NCBI GenBank assembly: GCA_946807835.1
Contig: OX327691.1
Span: 2,864,188-2,928,187 of the forward strand
From: Ailanthus altissimus
Taxonomy: Eukaryota; Streptophyta; Magnoliopsida; Sapindales; Simaroubaceae
Reading direction: 5' to 3'
Length of the DNA: 64,000 nucleotides
The position numbers were made by a program, and so were the translations under genes. The notes under the pieces were generated by a model. It saw only the letters and a list, made by a program, of their open reading frames with translations. It was not told the DNA's origin and did no database searches. Shown here piece after piece: positions 48,323 to 56,982 of this stretch (positions are counted from its first letter, which is position 1; each line of letters begins with the position of its first letter).

Positions 48323-48610
48323 CTGTAGCAATATTGGCCTTTGTAAACCTAATAGGTAGACAACATTTGTCAATTACATCTCATGCAACTCTTACCACTT
48401 GATTCTGAATAAATCTTATCCTCACACTGTAGCAATATTGGATAAGTGTATTCCAGATTAACTTATCAATAATCAAATATATGTTACTGATACTACCCTC
48501 ATGCTGTAGCAATATTGGGCAATATGTTCGTATATATTTGCCTCATCTCATGTTTAACCAGTATTGTCCAAGCCCAACTGACCAAGTCTCTCATGCTATA
48601 GCATTATTGG
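48323..48610 (-). repeat. four spaced CTGTAGCAATATTGG motifs
   Basis: On the plus strand at 48323-48337, 48427-48441, 48504-48518 (all CTGTAGCAATATTGG) and 48596-48610 (CTATAGCATTATTGG). Spacing 104, 77 and 92 bases; little else is conserved between them. Confidence 0.85.
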
Positions 48611-48846
48611 AAAAAGGCCGATGTGACTCATCTAACACCGTATTGACAAGACAAATTAGAATAAAACATTATCTCATAATGTAATATTCTTTAATCTAAT
48701 TAAGAGAGATTGTTTTTCTTTCTATCCTAGGTCTCCATCTGATGAAGAGGGTGATTCTCAATTAATTAATTTTTCTATGTAAGCTCAACTAACCCCTACT
48801 AGTAGGGCTCCTATTGTAGTTACCAATACAGAAAAATTAATCCTGG

Positions 48847-48944
48847 TTTATAATGCAGACTGATAACTCTTATCACTGTATCTCATAAATCTTAATTTAT
48901 AATGTAGACTGATAACTTTTATCACTACATCTCATAAATCTACA
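48847..48944. repeat. 49-base tandem duplication
   Basis: TTTATAATG.AGACTGATAA at 48847 and 48896, followed in both by CT.TTATCACT...TCTCATAAATCT. Two units, a few mismatches. Confidence 0.85.
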
Positions 48945-49024
48945 CATGCAATATTAATTTTGAAATATTGTTCAAATTACTATATCTATAAATAGTAAAA
49001 TACTGTTTATTTGCTACTGTCAAG

Positions 49025-49265
49025 TGAATAGTATCACCGCTGCGGCACCGGATTACATTGCTGCAGTGCTGAGAGGTGGAACCCCCAGTACCACAGCGTC
49101 CATCCATTACAGCTCGGGCACAAATTCTAGAACCTTCAGCGCCCCAGTGCTGGGAGAAAAAACTCCTAGCACCACGGCACAAGATCTTCAACACTGCGGC
49201 GCTAGGAGGTCGAACCCCCAGTGCTGCGGGGCCAGCCTTCTAGCGCTACAATGCCCAGTGCCCTT
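49025..49265 (-). other. GC-rich hairpin cluster in the leader
   Basis: Three hairpins: 49066-49091, 49147-49172 (10-base stem GTGCTGGGAG/CTCCTAGCAC with a 6-base loop) and 49199-49224. CAGTGCTG recurs at about 49064, 49145 and 49219. On the minus strand two loops read GGGGGTTCGACCTCC and GGGGGTTCCACCTCT, alike to a tRNA T-arm. GC content is far above the rest of the window. The open frames at 49024-49353, 49221-49469 and 48940-49194 lie here and seem to be by-products of the composition. Confidence 0.7.
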
Positions 49266-49355
49266 TGGCATACCCGTTTCAACACTTCAAATACTCTATT
49301 TACACTTGGCCTTTTGTATCCATTTACTCAAACAACACCCAAAATTCTCATAAAT

Positions 49356-49368
49356 GGCTTTGATGCTA
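49356..49368 (-). promoter_or_regulatory. primer-binding site of copia 4 (tRNA-Met type, decayed)
   Basis: On the minus strand TAGCATCAAAGCC next to the LTR end, 10 of 13 bases as in TGGTATCAGAGCC, the complement of initiator tRNA-Met. The differences are transitions. Confidence 0.7.
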
Positions 49369-49372
49369 TTTT

Positions 49373-50260
49373 TGTTGGGGATCTAATATACGTGGGTGTA
49401 TGCATGTGCAATTGTGTTTATTGCATAAAATACGTATCACATACAAATTTAATGCTGCAAAAGAATTAAATCATACAATAAACACAATAAATAATATATT
49501 AATTATATTAATATATTAGAATGGTTGAGAAATCACCTGGACGTGTAAAGTTATACGTGTATATCCTTGGAGTCCGCATGGAAACTAACTTATTGGCAGT
49601 TCTAATCACCAACTCGGGGGGGTTGGCGAGCTAGAATAGCAGCCTTATATCTAGCACTAGGCTAAACTCTTAAACCCATAAAATGGCTGATAGTGTGTAT
49701 TCTTCATTTTCTCTAAAAAGAAAGAAAATGAAAATTGAAGCAATTCATAATTGCTTCTTTTGGCACCATAATGAAAATTGAAATAATTTCATTTTACCCT
49801 ATAGATACGACATATGCTGGTCTATATATAAAGGTATCCACCGATAGACTCACATCGACAGAAATAGATCAAAGACAATATTTGAGAACGTACTTGCACA
49901 ACTGACAATTCCTGGCACCTGATTGCAACTCTTGCAACTATGCAATTACTAGTATATTCTCAGGTCTATGTCCCATTACAAATAAGGCGCCAACTCTTAG
50001 ATGTTTACTGAATATTATAACCAACTAACAATTAGCTATGCTAACATTTAGCATTTATATCTCTCACCGTGCCCAACTATAAGCCTTTATCTGAACTCTT
50101 TTAGATCTGATCTGAACTCCTTCAGATCGTACAATGTCTATAACATTATACTATATGGTACTATATAAATAGGTATTAGCAATTTAATGGGAATGTACCC
50201 TTATATAAATATACAAGTATATGTACATTCAAGGATGGCACGTAAGTACTAACGCTAACA
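49373..50260 (-). repeat. 5' LTR of copia provirus 4, internally deleted (888 bases)
   Basis: On the plus strand TGTTGGGGATCTAATATACG to CACGTAAGTACTAACGCTAACA. The outer part and inner part match the 3' LTR, but about 1.2 kb between is missing; the joint is near 49795. CCAAG follows at 50261. Confidence 0.9.
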
Positions 50261-50265
50261 CCAAG

Positions 50266-50290
50266 TTCCTCATTCTTGATAATTTTGTAT
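50266..50290 (+). pseudogene. accessory gene copy D, last codons
   Basis: Without the copia insertion, DALDDQ at 36259 continues VPHS and a stop here. The following 190 bases (50291-50480) would be its 3' untranslated part and separate it from the convergent Tat integrase end. Confidence 0.5.
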
Positions 50291-50479
50291 TTCTCATTTA
50301 TACTTGTAATTGTTATAAGATTGAATGAGAAAGAATCTTTTTTTTGTACATTTACTTTTGTCTTGGCTCTTTCTTATTTTTTGAGAGCACAAGTTATCTC
50401 ATGCTTATGGACCTTTTTAATAGAAGTGTTTAAAAATAAAAAGGAAATTTTATTAATAGATCTACTCTGATAATACAAC

Positions 50480-51560
50480 AAAAAATTTATGGATAATACT
50501 TTTTCAAGAGTTCAGTATTCCATGGTTTTCTGACAATTCTTCCATTAGTGTGTTCGATCTCATATGTCATTGGATTTTTTTTTTAGTACCTTGTAAGGAC
50601 TTTTTCTAATTTGGTTTGAGGACCCTATCTATTAGGTCATTTATGTGTGGCAAAACTTTTCTTAGGACCAAGTCTCTTTCTTGGATTTCTCAAGCTCAAA
50701 CTCGCTTGTTGTAATATTGAACTTTAGTTGCATCCCTTTTCTGTTCAATGAGGTCTAAGTTCTTTCACATTAGCTCATCATTCTTTTCTCTGTCAAAGTT
50801 TTGCACTTTGTGAGTAAACACTGCCATTTCTATTGGGATCATAGCTTTGCAACCAAAGCGTGGAGAGAAAGGTGCCTCTCTAATATCTGTTTAGTTGGTA
50901 GTTTGGTGAGTCTATAAGACCTCAGGTAGCTTCTCGACCTAAGCTCCTTTCTTTTTAGTTAGTTTCTTCTTGAGTAGCTTTTTGACAAGTGTTTTTGAAA
51001 GATTCCACCTTTCTATTTGTCTTTAGATGGACAGATGAGGCAAATAAGAGCTAGGTTCTGAGCTACAAGAAGAAATCTTTAAAACATTTATTATCGAATA
51101 TTTTGCTATAGTTTGTGATGATGGTGTGAGGTATCCTAAATTTGCAAACTATTTTTTTCTACATGAAGTCTTGGGTTCATTTTTTTGGTGATGTTAGCTA
51201 GTGGTTTGACCTCTATCCACTTAGTAAAATAATCCACTACAATGACAGCGTACTTGGCTTATCCTCTTTTACAGGGTAAGGGCTGATCAGGTTAAGCCCC
51301 TATTATGTGAAGGGTCAAAGGTTGTCTATTATCTTCAGAATTTTTTTGGTGGTGCATGGATATTGTTGGCATAATTTTGGTGTGCTTACACATTTTAACT
51401 AGCTCTCTTATGTCGTTAAATAAATTGGGCCAATAATACTTCATTTTGAAAGTTTTATAGGATAAGGCATTTACTTTGGAATGGTTTTTGCATATTCCTT
51501 CAGGTATTTCACAAAGCACATATTCAGCTTTATCAAGGGTTAGGCATCTCAAGTAAGGAA
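50480..51560 (-). pseudogene. Tat integrase, decayed
   Basis: The open stretch 51552-51292 holds the finger region CLTLDKAEYVLCEIPEGICKNHS and KYYWPNLFNDIRELVKMCKHT, where the Cys/His set is incomplete. Core: YAVIVVDYFTKWIEVKPLANIT at about 51250-51190. The C-terminal part follows: RDATKVQYYNKRV, RDLVLRKVLPHI (about 50710-50650) and HGILNS.KSIIH, the family's usual end (W-N-x-x-x-L-K-x-Y-Y). It converges with accessory gene D, ending about 190 bases from it. Confidence 0.85.
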
Positions 51561-51899
51561 GGGAGTACCATTGGTGATAGAGAACACCATCGATGATAAC
51601 ATAATAAGCTACTCGATATCTTAGTTGTCAAGACTTTTGCTTATTTGGTGGCATAATTCTTTTCTGTATGAAATCTGAATTGGTCTATCCAACTGGGTTA
51701 TGGATTAACTTGCATTACATCTTCAAGCTCTTCTATATCTATTCTTGGTTTATAGGTGAATTTAAGGAGGACAAATTATGGTATCAAAGCTTCTTCTGTT
51801 AAAGCTATGCGTGCTAAGATATATACCTTGCAATTTTCTTCTTCTGGTATATGTTCGATGATTGCCTCTTCAAATTATTTTTTTTGTTGTTTCAACCAT

Positions 51900-53450
51900 T
51901 TTTTAGGTATGTAGGCATATGGTCTCCTCGGGTGTTATATCTTTTATTGACTCAGTTGACAATGCTCTGTGAGTCACTTTTGATGAGGACTCTTTTGATG
52001 AGAAGTGACTATGCAACTCTTAGTCCTGTAAGGAGAGCTTCATATTCGACTTTATTATTGATTGCTATGAAGCCAAATTTGAATACATAGCTGAGTTTGC
52101 CTCTTTCTGGAGTGATAAGAATTATGTCAGCCCTACACCTTTTTTATTTTGAGGTCCCGTTGATAAAAAGTGTCCAGATAAGAGTGTAGAAGGCTTCTTT
52201 TTCTTAGGCTATCAAGGATTCTTCACACTGAATATCTTCTTCAACCTGGTCTCTGCATTTACATTTTGTAATGAAATTAGCAAGAGCCTGTGCCTTAATG
52301 GTTCCTTTTGGATTGTACTATATGTCAAACTTACTAAAATTGATCGCTCGCTTGACGAGATGTTCAAAAAGGTTTAGATTGTGAAGAATCTATCTTAAAG
52401 GCTGATTTGCAAGGACGATTATTGCATGGGCCTAGAAATAGGACTGCAATTTTTCATCTAGTTATGACTAATGCCAGGGCTAACTTTTTTTGGTGGTGAA
52501 TAATGAGTCTTAAGATCAGTAAAAGTCTTGCTAATGAAATAGACTGGTCTTTAGATGTTTTCTTTTTCTTTGATCAGTGTTATACTTATTGCTTGAAGTA
52601 AGACTCCTAAGTATAGAATCAATTGGTCCTCTGTTCATGGTATAACGAGGTAAAGCAGTTGAGTTAGATACTCTTTCAGCTTTTGAAAAGCTTCCTCGAT
52701 TATGAGGTTCATCTTATTTTTTCTTTACTCTTAATAGCCTAGAAAACTCGAAGCATTTGTCATTTGCTTTGGAAATGAATCAGTTAAGAGCTATTTGGTT
52801 TACTAGAATACTTGAGCATTTTCCTAATTCAATCCCAAATACAAACTTTTCAAGGTTCAGCTTTATGTTGTGTTCTTTTAGGATCTTAAAAGTTTCTTTA
52901 AGGTCATCTATGTGACTTTCTGCTCATTCAGACTTAGCGATCATTTAATCTACGTAAACTTTCATACTTTTCAGGATTAAGAGCTTGAATAGCTTATTGT
53001 AAAGTCTTTGGCAGTTGGCATCTATGTTCTTGAGTCTGAATGGAATAACTTTATAGCGGTAGGTTCCCTGATAAGTGACGAAAAAAGTTTTCTTGATCTG
53101 GTATAAACATTTTAATCTGTTTGTATCCTGAGAATGCATCTATAAAGTTAAGGTAGGCATGTCTTACTGTGACATCTACTAATAGGTTAATCTTTTGGTA
53201 GGGGAAAACTATTTTTCGAGCAAGATTTATTTAGATCTATAAAGTTCACACACATTCTCCATTTCACTTTTGATTTCTTAACCATAACAACATTGGCTAA
53301 CCATTTGGGTTAGTGGACTTCTTTAATGAAAACTGCTGTTAAGAGCTTATTGACTTAAGCTGCGACATCCTTATTTCTTTCTTGGTTAAAACTTCTTCTC
53401 TTTTGCTTGACTGGCTTAAAGGATAGATTGACAACTAGCGTATATAAGAT
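51900..53450 (-). pseudogene. Tat reverse transcriptase and RNase H, decayed
   Basis: RT: PVKQKRRSFNQERNKDVAA, AVFIKEVH.PKWLANVVMVKK (53330-53270), WRMCVNFIDLNKSC. The open stretch 53139-52945 gives TNRLKCLYQIKKTFFVTYQGTYRYKVIPFRLKN and ends KSMKVYVD: the second Asp of YVDD is a stop codon (52945-52947). RNase H follows with LILYLGVL and PVYFISKT. This protein would need both Asp to polymerise. Confidence 0.85.
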
Positions 53451-53651
53451 GAGGTGGGATCTATCCCTGGTATGTTTTCGTGCCACCAAGTAAAGATATC
53501 TATGAACTCTCTTATTAAAGAGGTTAACTTTTCCCTCATCTTCTGCTCCAGCTGTGAGCCTATCTTCACGGTCTTCTCGGGTGACTTTAAATGGACAGGA
53601 GTAGGTCTCTCACTAGTTTTAGAGATTTTTCTTTGCTCTCCTTCTTTGGAT

Positions 53652-54060
53652 CTATGAGGGTGATGTAGAAGGTTCTATTTGATATAGTTGCATATAAACT
53701 TCTAACATCTTTTGATCACTTTTGAGGATTCCAAATCCATCCCCAACAAAGAATTTAAGGTTGAGATAATGTATAAACATGGCAGTATTAAAATTGATGA
53801 TGAAGGGTCTTTCCATCATGACTTTATAAGCTATCAGGTGGTTAACTACCACGAAGCTAACTGTCATCATTTTGGTATAAGGCTTCTCTTTAATTAATAT
53901 TGGTAAGCTTATTATTCCCAATGACACTGTAGCTATCTCCAAATCTGTAGAGAGGATTTTATATGCGGTCAATTTTAAGACCTTTAATGCCAAGCTCGAT
54001 GAATGTATCATTGAATATTATATTTACTAAGCTTTCTATGTCGATAAACACTCTATTTAC
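53652..54060 (-). pseudogene. Tat protease, decayed
   Basis: VNRVFIDIESLVNIIF at about 54060-54010 corresponds to VD.GSS.NIIF; the catalytic D-x-G reads D-I-E. The open stretch 54011-53652 continues with LPILIKEKPYTKMMTVSFVVVNHLIAYKVMMERPFI, the family's GRPFL block, and the LKF...G.G...SDQK stretch. Confidence 0.8.
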
Positions 54061-54179
54061 TTCCATCCCTTCTATTTAGATAGTCATGATCAATACATCA
54101 TAGTGAAGGTAAATAATATCTTTGGCATCTTCCTCAGTGAATATAATCGGCACTAAATGTACTCGTGATTTCTTAGTGG

Positions 54180-55970
54180 TCAGAGTATTGCACATCACTT
54201 AATGTCCCACTAACAAAGTATCAAGTATAGTTCTTCCTCTACTTGTTCGAGTCACCTGCCAGCGTCATACCCCTTAAGATGATCATGATCATTTCTCATA
54301 TTGGAGAGTCTTTAAGCTCATGATTTTCTATAGTCTGAGGTTTTCTTAGACCTATATCGGCTCTAAACGCGTTCAGATATTCGTTCCTCATCAGATAATT
54401 TATTTGGATCTGTAAATTTGTAAATTCATTGTTGGTGTGGTAGTGGTCTTGATGGAACTCACATCTTTTATTCATATTTTGTCACTTAGGTGGTATGAAG
54501 AGAGGTCTTGGCTCATTGAGCAGCCAATGGAACTGTTGTAGGGATGCATTTTTCTTCTTTTACCTTGGCCATTATGGGAAGAGATTTTATGGTTCTTTCT
54601 TTATTTCCTTCTTGAACTAGATCTTTCTGCAGGTATTTTACTTTTCTTTACGGAGTGTTGTCTCTTCGCTTTTGTGCTGCCCTCCTTTCAAGGGACTTTG
54701 AGATTCTCTTCATTTTAAATTTTCTTGTGCATTTACTTCAGCCATCCTTTTTACTATTTCCTTTTCTTTAATCTTTATGCAGCGAGAGGCTTGTTCGTAA
54801 GCAATTGTATAGGTGACAGATGAACTCTTTGCTAAAAAAATACCAAAATCAACTGTTTTTAAGCCTTTCTTTTAGTGCTTCAAGTGTGATAGGTAGGTCG
54901 AATGCCCCGAGTTGAATCATCTCCTTGTAGAATCTTTGCATGAAGTCGTGAGGCTTTCACTGTGACATTGTTTAAGTTTTAATAATTGTTGAGAATCTCT
55001 AGCCTTTTTACAAGCTCTTCAAAAATGCTGGACAAATTTTTATGTCTACTCGTTAAATGGGGAAATACCTCTTTGCGTCAGGCTTTTGTACTACAAGAGG
55101 GCTTATCCATCGAGGTTTATATGGAAACATTGGCACATTTGCTTCTGTTTGAGTCTGGCAATAGATAATAAATCTATTATCTGATGGCATAGTGACCAGG
55201 ATCAATTGTACCCTTATAAATTGGGAGATTCGGTAGCTTGAATCCTTCAGTAATTATACATCTCTAAGTTTGTCGATAAGAGAATATTTTCTCTCTCACT
55301 CAATTGCCTTTGGTACGGAGAGCTTCTACTTTTCCCCATACTTAAGGAGATAATGCAGTCTTTTCTTTAGGTTTTGAACCTTCTCAATTAGAGGATCCTT
55401 ATTTTTTAATGTCAAATTATGTTGTTTGTTGCATCATCATCCTCGTCTCTGTTGTTCACTCTTTTTTTTTAAGATTTCCCTAGCATCCTTTTCGATCTTG
55501 CTACCTTATTTCTTTCTATTTAGGAGGTCTTGGGCATCTAGTGTGTGCCCATTATCCCTTTTAAGTATATCTATGATCCTTTGAGCACCATTTTCTTCTA
55601 ATTCATTAGCTCGCCTAAGAATTTTTGAGCCTCTAACTTTTGATTGGCTAGGGGAGTAATTATGACCTCTTTGGAGTAATCTTTGGCTTGGTGGTCGACT
55701 TTTTTCAGAGGGCTTTGCTAGAACTCCTCTTCCTTTTTATTCACGAGTAAATCGAGGACGGTTTCTAGCTTCTCTTGCTATTGAAAGGAAACTTCTAGGA
55801 GGCATGAAGTTTTGTTGTGACTTAAGCATTGTGTGAGACTTCTGTGCTTCTTCTGGATTATTGCATTTTTCAGAAGTTTCTTTGCTAATTATTTCAGCTC
55901 ATCCCTTTCTTGTTGCGACTTCCTTAATTCTTCCTCCAATGCTTTCTACTAGGCTAGTAGTTATTCTTGC
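54180..55970 (-). pseudogene. gag: Tat gag, decayed
   Basis: Begins next to the family F insertion with a glutamate- and lysine-rich coiled part (KALEEELRKSQQERDELK). The capsid part is seen at about 55230-54860: PSDNRFIIYCQTQTEANVPMFPYKPRWIS and then KPHDFMQRFYKEMIQLGAFDLPITLEALKERLKNS, the Retrotrans_gag-like block. After that a basic region. No zinc knuckle could be read with certainty. Several frame changes and stops. Confidence 0.75.
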
Positions 55971-56302
55971 TGATGTGAGTTTTTACTATATTGTATGTCT
56001 ACAAATGTGCTTTATTTTTATTTTGTAGGTTTGGGGTCAATGGAGCAAATAGGGATGAAAATCTAATGAAATCAAGTTAAAAATATCAAAGTTGCTATAG
56101 TTGATTACTATAGTATATCGTTATAGCAATCATGAATAATAAAAGTGAATAATGATTTTGCTATAGCGACACCACTTGGGTGATAATTCCAATGTCTTCA
56201 GTGCTATAGTGTCCAAAAATGAAAACTGCAGTGTTCATGCAACTAAAGTAACTCTTAACTCGTCTTGGACATGAATTTGCCCTAAGTTACAATTACAAAA
56301 CC

Positions 56303-56310
56303 TATAAATA
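56303..56310 (+). promoter_or_regulatory. TATA box of family F LTR
   Basis: TATAAATA in ACCTATAAATAAGC, about 330 bases after the presumed LTR start. Confidence 0.45.
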
Positions 56311-56982
56311 AGCAACCTTTAAAGTTAAAAACATAGAGAACAAGATAGAGCACGAAAGATAACAAGTTTTAAAGAGTTTAGAACATGATATGAAGATTAA
56401 TGAAGTGGATTCAAAACAAGTTAGAGAGAGAAAGTGAAGAATCATGTTACTATTCTTTGTTTTCTTCTTCTCTTACTCATATCTTTTGCTTTTTTTCATT
56501 ATGTTTATCAATTCTTGTTCTAAAACTCTAGCTTTCATACTGAACTAAATTCTTTTCTAGGGTTATAGCTTGCACTCAATATATGTCTTTAATTGTTATA
56601 CTTTTTAATATTTTATAAACTCAACTTTTTTTATTCAAATTACTTGTTCTTAATGCTTTCAATATTCCTGATTAGTTATTAATTGATTGAGGAGCACATT
56701 GATAAACTTGAAAAATGGATTATTGTGTTTAGCATAGAGTAATTTGATACATGATTGCAGAGTAGTATCTGCAAGTTTTGATATAGGATAAGAAGATACC
56801 TCTATGGCATGTATGGCTAAAAAGACTTGAACTTAATAAGTCTTAGATTTACTCGGTTACTATAGGAATATAGGTAATTGATAATTTAAGATATACTTAT
56901 TTGACCATCGGAAGAGGTTAGTGAATAGGTTAGTATCTTGACCAATAATAAAATAGAAGAATTAAATATTGAAGAGTAGTAT

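Larger units (their letters stand above)
48096..49372 (-). promoter_or_regulatory. leader of copia provirus 4 with repeats and hairpins
   Basis: The 1.28 kb between the primer site and gag. No coding sequence that I accept. From left to right it holds four copies of CTGTAGCAATATTGG-like text (48323-48610), a 49-base tandem duplication (48847-48944) and a GC-rich hairpin cluster (49025-49265). Leaders of copia elements carry packaging and translation signals; which of these repeats act so is unknown. Confidence 0.6.
36260..50260 (-). mobile_element. Ty1/copia provirus 4 (minus strand), nested, CCAAG duplication
   Basis: CCAAG at 36255-36259 and at 50261-50265 bracket 3' LTR (36260-38386), RNase H and RT end (38387-39250), a solo LTR of the same family (39251-46193), RT start, integrase, protease and gag (46199-48095), a long leader (48096-49372), primer site and shortened 5' LTR (49373-50260). 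The parts are collinear on the minus strand and the duplication is perfect, so this is one insertion into accessory gene D. Without the nested LTRs it is about 7 kb. Its RT keeps the active-site Asp pair. Stops are frequent in gag and integrase. Confidence 0.92.

Noticed and set aside
48323..48610. CRISPR-like spaced repeats
   Set aside because: Only four units, 15 bases, uneven spacing, in a plant retroelement leader.
49199..49224. tRNA gene suggested by T-arm-like GGTTCGA loop
   Set aside because: No acceptor stem, D arm or anticodon arm can be folded around it; only the T-arm resemblance remains.
49024..49469. Plus-strand open frames of 109 and 82 residues in the GC-rich leader, and 84 residues on minus
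   Set aside because: High GC lowers the chance of stops in all frames; no motif, and the hairpins explain the composition better.
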